Below the pieces are notes generated by a model. It had not been told where the DNA came from and searched no databases. It was given only the letters and a program-made list of their open reading frames with translations. The position numbers were made by a program, and so were the translations under genes. Below are positions 33,225 to 41,673 of a stretch of 64,000 nucleotides of DNA, in pieces. The stretch spans positions 170,867 to 234,866 of the forward strand of contig CAJULA010000001.1 of assembly GCA_910587155.1 (NCBI GenBank), written 5' to 3'. The first letter of the stretch is position 1; each line of letters opens with the position of its first letter. The stretch comes from an uncultured Lachnospiraceae bacterium. Its GTDB lineage: Bacteria; Bacillota; Clostridia; Lachnospirales; Lachnospiraceae.

Positions 33225-34423
33225 GCCGCCTATGCATCTACATGACTTACAACACGGAAAACAAAATACATAACTACATGGGGCAGGTCATCCGTTCTTT
33301 GAAACAATGCAGCAGCACCCTCTGCCTTGTCTGTAATTATAAAAAGATAAGGGAAGGCAAAGAACATATCACGGGACCGGTGGATGAAATTTTTTACAGG
33401 GAAAACAAAGGTTATGACAGCGGCGCTTTCAGGGACACGCTCTGCGATTTCCTTGGGTGGGACAGGGTATATGAATACGACGAACTGATCCTTGCCAACG
33501 ATTCGTTCTTTGGATTTTTCTGTCCCCTGCAGGAGAGTTTCTTGCGCATGGAAGGACAGGACTGCGATTTCTGGGGGATGACAGGGCAGGCGGCAGGAGA
33601 GTTTACAGACCCTTACTATGCGTTTGACGCCCATGTGCACAGTTATTTCCTGGTCTTTCGTAAGACGGTCTTAAAAAGTGAGTGCTTTCAAAGATTCTGG
33701 CAGGAACTGGACTATCCGGGAAGTTTCCGTCAGGCAGTCACCGGCTATGAAATCGGGATCAATGCCTGTCTGAAACAGCACGGATTTAAGGGGATGTCTT
33801 TTATTGACCTTTGCCGGATAAGGCTTCAGAGAAACGAAAACCCAAGCTATGCAAAACTTTATGAGATGGTGAGGGACTGCCGCCTCCCCGTCATGAAAAA
33901 AAAGAGCGTACTGATCCGCAACCCTTTTTTTGCGGATACCATGAAGACGATCGACTATCTTAGGCAGGAGGAACGGTATCCTGTACAATGGATGCTCTCA
34001 TTTTTAGACAATCAGTTTTATATCCCTGGCATGCATCAGGCGTCTGAAATGCAGGCAGACCAATGCCGGGCCATGGGGCAGGAGGGTGGAATAAGGCAAA
34101 AACCATGCAACAGTCTGGAGATTTTTTGTAAAAGCTATTCACGCATTTATATTTACGGGGCAGGCGTATGCGGGAAGAATCTGGCCCTGTATTTTTCCCG
34201 CAAAGGCTGGGAGTATCAGGGGATGATCGTCACAAGCGCCGGCGATGCCACAAACGGCGCCATGACGCTTGCACAGGCACAGATCAGTGCGGATACAGGG
34301 ATTGTGATATCCGTTTTAAACAAAGGGACAGCAGAAGCCATAGCTGACCATATAGGTAACGTGTGCGGCAGAGAACAGCTCTTTTTTATGTCCGACTGCA
34401 GTGCGATAAAAATTCCGGTTTAA
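33221..34423 (+). CDS. RgpF-like rhamnan synthesis protein with C-terminal module
   Basis: Residues 1-275 match the rhamnan synthesis F family (RgpF), thought to be glycosyltransferases of rhamnose-type polymers: VIRSLKQCSSTLCLVCN, ENKGYDSGAFRDTL, DELILANDSFFGF, FWGMTGQ and HVHSYFLVFRKTVLKSECFQRFWQEL. Residues 307-395 hold a module copy: RIYIYGAGVCGKNLALYF, GMIVTSAGDATNGAM and TGIVISVLNKGTAEAI, with an altered acidic position. The base composition is clearly more GC-rich from here to 40 kb than upstream. It overlaps the preceding GT4 gene by 4 bp. Confidence 0.85.
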   Translation: MSRLCIYMTYNTENKIHNYMGQVIRSLKQCSSTLCLVCNYKKIREGKEHITGPVDEIFYRENKGYDSGAFRDTLCDFLGWDRVYEYDELILANDSFFGFFCPLQESFLRMEGQDCDFWGMTGQAAGEFTDPYYAFDAHVHSYFLVFRKTVLKSECFQRFWQELDYPGSFRQAVTGYEIGINACLKQHGFKGMSFIDLCRIRLQRNENPSYAKLYEMVRDCRLPVMKKKSVLIRNPFFADTMKTIDYLRQEERYPVQWMLSFLDNQFYIPGMHQASEMQADQCRAMGQEGGIRQKPCNSLEIFCKSYSRIYIYGAGVCGKNLALYFSRKGWEYQGMIVTSAGDATNGAMTLAQAQISADTGIVISVLNKGTAEAIADHIGNVCGREQLFFMSDCSAIKIPV

Positions 34424-34525
34424 GAGCCGGGAGGGAAAAACATGCCAGACCACACTGACCGGACAGTTACGGAAAATAAGTGCAGCAGAAGCAGAGTGCG
34501 CTTTCAGAGGAAGAAGGGATAGGAC

Positions 34526-35239
34526 ATGAACATAGCAATGATCATAGCAGGCGGAAGCGGAAGCCGCATGCACCAGGACATACCCAAACAGTTTCTGACA
34601 GTAAATGAGAAACCGGTCATCATCTATACGCTGGAAGTATTCCAGAAACATCCGGCGGTAGACGAGATCGTGGTGGTCTGCATTGAGGGCTGGGAGAAGG
34701 TGCTCTGGGCTTACATCAAACAGTTTTCACTGACCAAAGTGACCGCGGTTGTGACAGGGGGCCACTGCGGGCAGAATTCGATCTACAGAGGGTTGCGGGA
34801 AATTCAAAAAGACCACAGCCCCGATGACATCGTGCTGGTCCATGACGCCATCCGCCCCATGGTTTCAGAAGAAATCATCTCTGACTGCATCAATAAGACC
34901 ATGGAGTATGGCTGCGGCATCGCCTGTATCCCTTGCGTGGAAGTGATGCTTATCTCAAAGGACCAGAAGACTTCCACAGAAGTCTTTGACAGGGACTGCT
35001 TAAAGCGCACTCAGACCCCCCAGGGATTCCGCCTGGGGAAACTGTGGGCTGTTCATCAGCAGGCACTGGAGCGGGGCGTGACCGATTCCATCGCCTCGTG
35101 CATGCTGATGATTGAGATGGGAGAGAGCGTGCACTTTTCCAAAGGATCGGAGAAGAACCTGAAACTGACGACGGTGGAAGACATCGACATCTTTAAAGCG
35201 CTGCTTCTGGCAAAACGGGCGGAGTGGCTCAAAGCCTGA
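34526..35239 (+). CDS. IspD/TarI-like cytidylyltransferase
   Basis: A 237-residue CTP-using nucleotidyltransferase with AMIIAGGSGSRMHQDIPKQFL (CTP loop), GHCGQNSIYRGL, VLVHDAIRPMVSEEII, KRTQTPQGFRLGKL and KLTTVEDIDIF. The family includes IspD (isoprenoid synthesis) and TarI/Bcs1 (CDP-ribitol synthesis). Its position before an SDR gene and LicD points to a CDP-polyol precursor rather than isoprenoids. A second member is at 41674. Preceded by a 100 bp spacer and GAGGAAGAAGGG. Confidence 0.88.
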   Translation: MNIAMIIAGGSGSRMHQDIPKQFLTVNEKPVIIYTLEVFQKHPAVDEIVVVCIEGWEKVLWAYIKQFSLTKVTAVVTGGHCGQNSIYRGLREIQKDHSPDDIVLVHDAIRPMVSEEIISDCINKTMEYGCGIACIPCVEVMLISKDQKTSTEVFDRDCLKRTQTPQGFRLGKLWAVHQQALERGVTDSIASCMLMIEMGESVHFSKGSEKNLKLTTVEDIDIFKALLLAKRAEWLKA

Positions 35240-35323
35240 ATGGTGGGGCAGACTGACAATCCGCCTGCTATCAGCAGGGGGCGTACATCAGCAGAGGCCG
35301 GAAATGCCGGCCGGGAGAAAGAG

Positions 35324-36331
35324 ATGAGATATCTGGAAAATAAGACCTACCGGGAAGACATGGAAGCCATCATGGACCATACGCGCGGCTTTGCCCGCCT
35401 GCGGGAGAAAAAGATACTGATCCTGGGAGCTACGGGCCTGATCGGCTCGGCCCTGACCGACTGCCTGCGCTATGCCAATGCGGTCCACGGCATGGATACC
35501 CGCGTGTATGCGGCAAGCCGGCATATAGAGCAGCTGGAGCAGCGCTTTGGGGAGCCGGACGGGAAATACCTGCATTTTATGGAGACAGATGTGACCAGGT
35601 TAAAAAGTTCGGAGCCCTTTGACTACATTATCCACGGGGCCGGCTACGGGCATCCCGGTGCCTTTATGGAAAAGCCGGTGGAAGTCCTTTTATCCAATGT
35701 CGCAGGGCTGCACAAAGTACTGGAAACGGCAGGGGGGAATGGACAGTGCCGCGTCCTCTATCTCTCATCCGGGGAGGCAGGGCAGGAAGTGGACCACCTA
35801 AGGACAAGAGCCTGCTACCCGATGGGTAAGAAAACGGCCGAGACGTTATGCCTTTGCTACCATAAAGAGTATGGGACGGATGTGGTCATAGCCAGGCCCT
35901 GCCATACGTTTGGACCCTGGGTAAAGATGGGGGATAACCGGGCCACAGCCCAGTTTCTGGCGGCGGCTGCTGCGGGCAGGGACATAGAGATGTACAGCGC
36001 AGGGAGCCAGGTGCGGAGTTTTTCCTATGTGGCCGACTGTGTGTCCGGCCTTCTGTCCGCGCTGCTTTTGGGGGAGAGTGCAAACGTATACGGCATCGCC
36101 GGCGGGGAGGCCTGCACTGTCAGGAAGTTTGCCGGGTACTGCGCGGCGGCGGGCGGATGCCGCGTTACGATGCACCTTCCCGATGCAAGGGAAAAGGCGC
36201 AGACATCACCGATCAAAGACCAGATCGTGGAAAACGGCGCGCTGAAAGGACTGGGGTGGAGCCCCTGTTATACCATAGAGGCGGGCATTGCACGGAGCGT
36301 GCGTATGATGAGAGAGGAAAGAGGGGGATAA
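35324..36331 (+). CDS. NAD-dependent epimerase/dehydratase (extended SDR)
   Basis: An extended SDR of about 336 residues: KILILGATGLIGSALTDCL (GxxGxxG), YIIHGAGYGHPG, VLYLSSGEAGQE, the YxxxK catalytic pair in CYPMGKKTAE, VIARPCHTFGPWVKMGDNRA and SFSYVADCVSGLL. Family members epimerise, dehydrate or reduce nucleotide sugars. The start at 35324 is chosen because GGGAGAAAGAG lies upstream; an earlier ATG at 35240 is right at the preceding gene's end and would add a low-complexity tail. It probably works with the IspD-like cytidylyltransferase to finish a CDP-sugar or CDP-polyol (inference). Confidence 0.85.
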   Translation: MRYLENKTYREDMEAIMDHTRGFARLREKKILILGATGLIGSALTDCLRYANAVHGMDTRVYAASRHIEQLEQRFGEPDGKYLHFMETDVTRLKSSEPFDYIIHGAGYGHPGAFMEKPVEVLLSNVAGLHKVLETAGGNGQCRVLYLSSGEAGQEVDHLRTRACYPMGKKTAETLCLCYHKEYGTDVVIARPCHTFGPWVKMGDNRATAQFLAAAAAGRDIEMYSAGSQVRSFSYVADCVSGLLSALLLGESANVYGIAGGEACTVRKFAGYCAAAGGCRVTMHLPDAREKAQTSPIKDQIVENGALKGLGWSPCYTIEAGIARSVRMMREERGG

Positions 36332-36332
36332 C

Positions 36333-37541
36333 ATGGGAGCCTATCAGATCAAAAGCCTGATCGGAGAGATTGCAGAGGGGATCAAAAGCCTCCTTGATGG
36401 TGGGCAGATCAGGGAAGGAAGCCGTGTGCTGCTATACGGCCTTGACAGATACGCCTTTGCCATGCGCACGATCCTTTCCAACCTTGGATTTCACAGGGTG
36501 GAAGGCTATCTGACGGACGATGAGGCATTGGCTCTTACCTATGGCATGGAGATGAGAAATTTTTCCTGCCGCTTTTTAAACCACGAAAGAGACTTGATCA
36601 AAGTATGGACACTGAAGGAGCGGCTGTGTCCCTTTGATGAAAAGGCGCTGATTCTGGTAGCCTCAAAAGAGTATGAGACAGTCAGGGCGGCGCTTGAGGG
36701 GCTTGGATATAAGGAAGACATACATTTTTTTTGTGCCAGTGATTTCAGGGATACAGAGCAGGAACGGCTTCTTGCGGGCAAAAGAAGGATGACCCTTCCC
36801 GAAATCAAAGAGACGGAAAAAGGGATACTCGCCTGCATAGATAAGTTCTGCGGGGAAAACGGCCTCAGATACTGGGTATGCGGGGGGACGCTTTTGGGGA
36901 CGGTCCGCCATCAGGGCTTTATCCCCTGGGATGACGATATCGACGTCTTTTTGCCCTGGCAGGACTACCTGAAATTCTTTGAACTGTTCCGGGAAAGCGG
37001 GCAGTATGACACGATGGGATTTGGCACCTTGCCCGCCGGCGATTTTCCCGACCTGCTGGCAAAGGTGGTGGATAAAAGGACCATAGTAGTGGAAGATATC
37101 GGGACCGTGAAAAAGACCAACCCGCTCTGGGTGGATGTATTCCCCCTGATCGGCCTGCCGCAGGACGGGGAGGAGAGACACCTTTATTTCCGCGGTTATC
37201 AGGAGATGAACCGGCGGATCTGGCAGGAATTTTACGAGACAAACGGAAGCCTGGACGTCTTTTCGAAATGGGAACCCCTCCAGCGGGAATACCTCTCCCG
37301 TCATGACTTTGATGCGTCGGCCTGCGCAGGGGTGCTTGGCACCATATACGGGGAAAAGGATGCCACCTCCAGGCAGGTGTATGAGAAAACGCTGCGGATG
37401 CCGTTTGAGGACATGATGGTAAACGTACCCGCAGGGTATGAGGAATACCTGACAAATCTCTACGGCAGGGACTTTGGGAAGCTGCCGTCAAAGGAGAAAA
37501 GAAAGACACACCACAACATGCAGGCCTACTGGAATGAGTGA
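36333..37541 (+). CDS. Rossmann-like module fused to LicD-family phosphotransferase
   Basis: Residues 28-135 are a divergent copy of the module (SRVLLYGLDRYAFAMRTIL, VEGYLTDDEALALT, LILVASKEYETV). Residues 160-400 are LicD-type: LRYWVCGGTLLGTVRHQGFIPWDDDIDVFL, LLAKVVDKRTIV, LWVDVFPLIGLP, with the GGT and WDDDIDV boxes that define the nucleotidyltransferase-like core. LicD enzymes transfer phosphocholine or another CDP-activated phospho-alcohol to a glycan. The CDP donors could come from the fusion at 27262 or the IspD-like pairs. Starts one base after the preceding stop with AGAGGGGGAT. Confidence 0.87.
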   Translation: MGAYQIKSLIGEIAEGIKSLLDGGQIREGSRVLLYGLDRYAFAMRTILSNLGFHRVEGYLTDDEALALTYGMEMRNFSCRFLNHERDLIKVWTLKERLCPFDEKALILVASKEYETVRAALEGLGYKEDIHFFCASDFRDTEQERLLAGKRRMTLPEIKETEKGILACIDKFCGENGLRYWVCGGTLLGTVRHQGFIPWDDDIDVFLPWQDYLKFFELFRESGQYDTMGFGTLPAGDFPDLLAKVVDKRTIVVEDIGTVKKTNPLWVDVFPLIGLPQDGEERHLYFRGYQEMNRRIWQEFYETNGSLDVFSKWEPLQREYLSRHDFDASACAGVLGTIYGEKDATSRQVYEKTLRMPFEDMMVNVPAGYEEYLTNLYGRDFGKLPSKEKRKTHHNMQAYWNE

Positions 37542-37672
37542 AAGAGGAGCCTGCATGGCGAAGGAAGGCGGTACGGTGGCATCGTTGACTGACAGCAGCA
37601 CAGCAGATGGAAATTCAGGCGGGCGAAACGAAGGGGAATGAAAGTGGATCGTATCAGGAGGAAGAAAAGGCC

Positions 37673-38860
37673 ATGATCAGTATTATCGTCCCGGTTTATA
37701 ACAGCAAAAGATATCTGCCCCGGTGCATAGAAAGCATCTGCGGGCAGATATACCGCGAGCTGGAGATTATCCTGGTGGATGACGGCTCCATGGATGGCAG
37801 CGGGGAGCTGTGCGAGGCATATGCAAAAAAGGACCCCCGCATCCTTGTACTGCATAAAGAAAACGGTGGCGCAGTGCGTGCGCGCAAGGAAGGGCTTAAG
37901 CTGGCATCCGGAAAGTACATCGCCTTTGCCGACAGCGATGACTGGCTGGAGCCGCACATGCTGGAAAGGCTGCACGGCACACTGACCGGGCAGGATGTGG
38001 AGATTGCCATGTGTGGGCGCTATGAAGAGACGGGCCATACCGCCAGGGCGGTGCGCCATGGCATAGCCCCGGGCAGATACGACAAAGAGGCGATGATAAG
38101 GCAGGTGTATCCCCGCATGATCGTTAACCGGCGCTTTTTTGAGTGGGGGCTGTTTCCGGGTCTCTGGGACAAGCTCTTTAAAAGGGAGTGCCTGGAAAAG
38201 TTCCTGCTGGCGGTGGATGAGAGGCTGACGATGGGAGATGACGCGGCCTGCGTATACCCCGCCCTCTTACATGCAGAGAGCATTTATATCCTGGAGGAAT
38301 GTCTCTACCACTACCGCCAGAGCCCGGCTTCGATGGTGAAGCGGGCGGAAGAGGCGGACAGGGAGAGGTTTGGCATACTTTATCAGACAGTGCTGGGGCA
38401 GCTGGAGAGGGATAAGGATATCTATGACCTGAGGGGCCAGTGGAGGGAATACCTGCTGTTTCTGATGGTGCCAAGGGCGGATACGCTGCTTAAAGGGGTG
38501 GGGGAGCTTGACTATCTCTTCCCCTTCCCCGGGATCAGGCGCGGCAGCCGGGTTATTGTCTATGGCATGGGCACGTACGGCCAGAGGCTGTGTGCCTACC
38601 TGCGCCAGAGCGGCTTTTGTGAGGTGGTGGCGGCGGCTGACCGGAGCTATCAGGAGTTATCCTTGCAGGGGATTGAGGTGACAGACCCCGCAAGGATAGC
38701 GGCGCACACATTTGACGCCATAGCCATAGCTGCCTCCTTTGCCGGGACGAGAGAGGCTATCTACAGGGAACTGTCTGCGGCATACGGCAGAGAGAGGGTA
38801 CATGTGATGGATGAAGGACTGGTAAAGAGCATGGAAGTCAGAGAAGCGTTCGGACTCTGA
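37673..38860 (+). CDS. GT2 glycosyltransferase with C-terminal Rossmann-like module
   Basis: Residues 1-215 are GT2: MISIIVPVYNSKRYLPRCI, IILVDDGSMDGSGELCEAY, ENGGAVRARKEGLKLASGKYIAFADSDDWLEP, the DxD-like DSDD metal site. Residues 290-395 carry the module: SRVIVYGMGTYGQRLCAYL, VAAADRSYQELSLQG, FDAIAIAASFAGTREAIY. The start at 37673 has AGGAGGAAG upstream; an in-frame ATG at 37607 would add 22 residues. GC-rich. Cytosolic; donor unknown. Confidence 0.87.
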   Translation: MISIIVPVYNSKRYLPRCIESICGQIYRELEIILVDDGSMDGSGELCEAYAKKDPRILVLHKENGGAVRARKEGLKLASGKYIAFADSDDWLEPHMLERLHGTLTGQDVEIAMCGRYEETGHTARAVRHGIAPGRYDKEAMIRQVYPRMIVNRRFFEWGLFPGLWDKLFKRECLEKFLLAVDERLTMGDDAACVYPALLHAESIYILEECLYHYRQSPASMVKRAEEADRERFGILYQTVLGQLERDKDIYDLRGQWREYLLFLMVPRADTLLKGVGELDYLFPFPGIRRGSRVIVYGMGTYGQRLCAYLRQSGFCEVVAAADRSYQELSLQGIEVTDPARIAAHTFDAIAIAASFAGTREAIYRELSAAYGRERVHVMDEGLVKSMEVREAFGL

Positions 38861-38891
38861 TAGGGGAAGGCATGAGAGGAGGGGAAAGGGA

Positions 38892-39977
38892 ATGAAGCTG
38901 GTTATTTTCGGCGCTCAGGGGATCGCCCTTGGCGCCTGTGAGGCGATCCGTGAGTTATACCCCGCGCGCAGGGTGGAGTGCTTTGTCGTGAGCAGCCGCG
39001 GGATCAATGCCCGCTGCCTGGCGGGGCTTGAGGTGGTGGAGCTTTCCGCCTATGCGGGGCAGTTATCGGAAAAAGAAAAAAACGATGTGGAGATCCTGAT
39101 CGCCACACCGGAAAATATGATGCCGGAGATAGAAAGGGAACTGGATGAGAAAGGGCTGTTCTGTCATGTGCGCCTTACTTCGGCCAGATTTTCCATGCTG
39201 CAGGACTATTATCATGGCTGCCATAAAAACTTCCTGCCCCTGTCGGCGCTGCCGGTTGGATACCACAGGGCGCAGCTGCATGTATTCAAAGTCAGGACAC
39301 ACAAAGATAAGACACTGACAGAAACATACCAAAGCCCGGACTGGCTGACCCCGATCCAGGCGGGTGCCATCGGGTGCCGTGAGCGGGTGGCGAACATCCT
39401 GGACTGCGAGGGGGAGCACATATCGGGAAAGAACGGGAACTACTGCGAACTGACGGCGCTGTACTGGATCTGGAAAAACCGGCTGACAGAGAGCTGGTCG
39501 GGGGATGAGGAAGGATACTATGGCCTGTGCCATTACAGAAGGATGCTGGAGCTGACAGAGGATGACATCCTGAGGCTTACAGACAATGACGTGGACGTAG
39601 TGCTGCCCTTTCCCATGCCCTACGAGCCGGACATGGGCGCCCACCACAGACGCTACTTAAGCGAGGGGGACTGGGAGGCACTGCGCGCAGCGCTAAAAGA
39701 GCTGTATCCCGATTACGCGGCCGCGCTTGCGCAGATCGAGTCGCAGCCATACCTGTATAATTACAATATCATCCTGGCGAGGAAAAAGGTACTGAAGGAT
39801 TACTGCAGCTGGCTGTTTCCGCTTCTTGAAAGGATAGAGCAGCGCAGCATCCCCATGGGAAGCGAGCGGGCAGACCGGTATCTGGGCTATATGGGGGAGA
39901 GCCTTTGCACGCTTTATTTTATAGTCAATAAAGACAGGCTTACCATTATGCACAGCGGTTGCCGCTTCCTTAAGTAA
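38892..39977 (+). CDS. Rossmann-like module fused to DUF4422 glycan-synthesis domain
   Basis: Residues 1-95 hold the module (KLVIFGAQGIALGACEAI, VECFVVSSRGINARC, VEILIATPENMMPEI). Residues 125-355 match DUF4422, found in capsule loci and proposed to be glycosyltransferases. Evidence is WLTPIQAGAIGCRERVANI, KNGNYCELTALYWIWKN, YYGLCHYRRML, VDVVLPFPMPYEPDM and NYNIILARKKVLKDYCSWLFPLLERIE. It is the last intact gene of the main island; the decay zone starts about 200 bp downstream. GGAGGGGAAAGGG precedes the ATG. Confidence 0.85.
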   Translation: MKLVIFGAQGIALGACEAIRELYPARRVECFVVSSRGINARCLAGLEVVELSAYAGQLSEKEKNDVEILIATPENMMPEIERELDEKGLFCHVRLTSARFSMLQDYYHGCHKNFLPLSALPVGYHRAQLHVFKVRTHKDKTLTETYQSPDWLTPIQAGAIGCRERVANILDCEGEHISGKNGNYCELTALYWIWKNRLTESWSGDEEGYYGLCHYRRMLELTEDDILRLTDNDVDVVLPFPMPYEPDMGAHHRRYLSEGDWEALRAALKELYPDYAAALAQIESQPYLYNYNIILARKKVLKDYCSWLFPLLERIEQRSIPMGSERADRYLGYMGESLCTLYFIVNKDRLTIMHSGCRFLK

Positions 39978-40172
39978 GAACTGTGTCGTCACAGCCAGGT
40001 GATACCAGGATAATCATTCTTTACTGTAAAGTCAAAAAATTCATGGCAAGCTGGCGTGAGATTAAATTTGCAATATGGCAGTCGTCAAATGCCTGCAGGC
40101 AGTCACCTGGCCCGTTGTTTGTAGGAATCAAAAAGTTAAAAGAACCATTAGAACCGAAAGGCGGATCAAAAT

Positions 40173-40544
40173 ATGCAGTTTGAACTGATGGCATCCATGA
40201 TGTGTGCCAACTACGGAAACCTGGAAAAAGAAGTGAAAGATCTGTAAGCGGGCGGCATCGACTCCTTCCACATCGACATCATGGACGGGCGTTATGTGCC
40301 AAACTTCGCCATGTCCTTAAACGACTTAAGATACATAACCAGCGCGGCGCAGCGGCCCATCGACGTCCACCTGATGATCGAACATCCCAACAACCGCATT
40401 GGCATTTTTCTGAAAAACCTGCGCCAGGGAGATACAATCTATATCCATCCGGAAGCGGAATACCATCCCTCCACGACCCTGCTCTTCGGGCGGGATGCGC
40501 TTTATGAGGAGACGCTGCATAATATACAGGAACTGAAGTTCTGA
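40173..40544 (+). pseudogene. Ribulose-phosphate 3-epimerase-like remnant
   Basis: The frame reads MQFELMASMMCANYGNLEKE and then a TAA at 40245-40247 where the family has a Glu codon, followed in the same frame by AGGIDSFHIDIMDGRYVPN and RPIDVHLMIEHPN. The protein then jumps from HPEAEYHPSTT straight to LLFGRDALYEETLHNIQELKF, which resembles the C-terminal end of these TIM barrels. About 90 residues are missing between, so the gene carries both a nonsense codon and an internal deletion. Intact family members of about 220 residues interconvert ribulose-5-P and xylulose-5-P. It probably once supplied a polyol-phosphate precursor to the IspD/GatD-like pair downstream (inference). Confidence 0.85.
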
Positions 40545-40602
40545 CAGTACTGTTGTCTGGAATGGGACATTCCCACTGGCAGAGAAATAGCAGGATTCTT
40601 CA

Positions 40603-40662
40603 CCCGACAAACGCATGCGTGAATTAATTGTGACCATTTTATTCACGCATGCGTTTGTCGGG
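40603..40662 (+). repeat. Perfect 22-bp inverted repeat
   Basis: Positions 40603-40624 and 40641-40662 are perfect reverse complements, separated by a 16-base loop. The arms are CG-balanced and contain the self-complementary GCATGC. It lies between the epimerase remnant and the truncated nuclease gene. No clean T-run follows, so it may be a mobile-element end or a REP-like hairpin rather than a terminator. Confidence 0.85.
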
Positions 40663-40689
40663 AGTTCTGAAAAAATTTGGTGGTTCCTG

Positions 40690-41517
40690 ATGGAAAACTG
40701 TGATAAAATAAAAAAATAGAAGTATATAGAAGGCACACCGCAGGTAGGAGAAGTGGCAGTTGCCCCGGATGAATCCAATCAGGCTACGATGATACACGGA
40801 ACCGGCAATGAAGATATTACTTTGACGGAAGGGACAGTAACCTATGATATCAGATTCCTCGCGGCGGCACCAAGATCGGGAGAATTGATTCGTCTGATTG
40901 TTAATATAGAAGCCCAAAATGACTTTTATCCGGGGTATCCATTGATAAAGAGGGCAATCTATTACTGTAGCCGCATGATTTCCTCCCAATATGGAACGGA
41001 GTTTATAAATGCCCACTATGAGAATATTAAAAAAGTATATAGTATCTGGATCTGTATGAATCCGCCAAAGAACCGTAAGAACAGTATTACCCGTTATCAT
41101 ATAATGGAAGAAAATCTGGTGGGATGTGTAAAGGAACGAAAAGAGGATTATGATCTGATGGCAGCCGTTATGATCTGCCTTGGAAAAGAAGATTCTGCGA
41201 TAGATCTACTGAAACTGTTGCATGTCCTTTTTTCCAACGAGACAGGTTCCGAGGATAAATGCCAGATATTGAAAGAAGATTTCCATATTAAAATGACGCA
41301 GGCGTTAGAGAGTGAGGTGTCACTTATGTGTAATTTGAGCAAAGGTGTAGAGGAGAAAGGGATTTTAAAGGGAAGACAGGAAGGCATCATAGCCATGGTA
41401 TCGGTTTTAAAGGAGCTTCAGGTCGCAGACAGTGTTATTCTGAACAAAATTCAGGAAAAATTTCATCTGGCAGAAGAAGCAGCTAAGGAAGTGCTGATTA
41501 AATCAGCACTTCCTTAA
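40690..41517 (+). pseudogene. Rpn/PD-(D/E)XK nuclease-family 'transposase', N-terminally broken
   Basis: From 40753 an open frame of about 254 codons encodes the core of this family: GTVTYDIRFLAAAP, LIVNIEAQNDFYPGYPLIKRAIYYCSRMISSQYGTEF, VYSIWICMNPPKNRKNSITRYH, then CNLSKGVEEKGILKGRQEG. The Asp in TYDIRF and E-A-Q in NIEAQN fit the PD-(D/E)XK nuclease site. The same frame continues upstream as KYIEGTPQVGEVAVAPD but hits TAG at 40717-40719 after a run of seven A. The normal N-terminal part is missing. Such proteins promote recombination in a RecA-independent way and are abundant in gut Clostridia. It is most likely inactive, or made as a short form from the GTG at 40753. Confidence 0.75.
41485..41515 (+). 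repeat. Strong hairpin at the end of the nuclease gene
   Basis: A perfect 14-base stem (41485-41498 with 41502-41515) and three-base loop overlaps the stop codon of the nuclease gene. Its left arm and loop, 20 bases from 41486, recur exactly at 44319-44338. The hairpin may serve as terminator or be a mobile palindrome. Confidence 0.75.
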
Positions 41518-41536
41518 AGCCTTCGACGGATGCGCA

Positions 41537-41607
41537 CGGATTTGTAAAGGAAAATGCTGCTTCGCAGCGCAAATCCGGCGCGGGAAACGCTTTCCTCAGC
41601 GTTTCCC
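41537..41607 (+). repeat. Two further stem-loops in the decay zone
   Basis: One stem pairs 41537-41544 with 41570-41577 and contains an inner five-base hairpin (41556-41568). The other pairs 41582-41591 with 41598-41607, a ten-base perfect stem with a six-base loop. Together with the hairpin at 41485 they make a run of palindromes after the broken nuclease gene, resembling debris of a small mobile element. No coding potential is evident between 41518 and 41673. Confidence 0.6.
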
Positions 41608-41673
41608 TAAAATATATCTGTAAACATGACAGGCAAAAATCGTTGAGACTTTTACGGTAAAGGAGAGCCAGAG

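Noticed and set aside
34442..34522. 26-codon open frame with GGGAGGG upstream in the spacer before the IspD-like gene
   Set aside because: Good spacing of the ribosome binding site but composition is basic and unlike a known leader peptide; not enough to call a gene.
37555..37641. 28-codon open frame in the spacer after the LicD gene
   Set aside because: Has GAGGAG upstream but encodes a low-complexity Gly/Ser/Asp-rich peptide; spacers of this GC-rich part often contain such frames.
39983..40183. 66-codon open frame after the DUF4422 gene
   Set aside because: No ribosome binding site, no recognisable domain; overlaps the start of the epimerase remnant.
40603..40662. Possible CRISPR repeat
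   Set aside because: Only one palindrome with no regularly spaced repeats; no cas genes.
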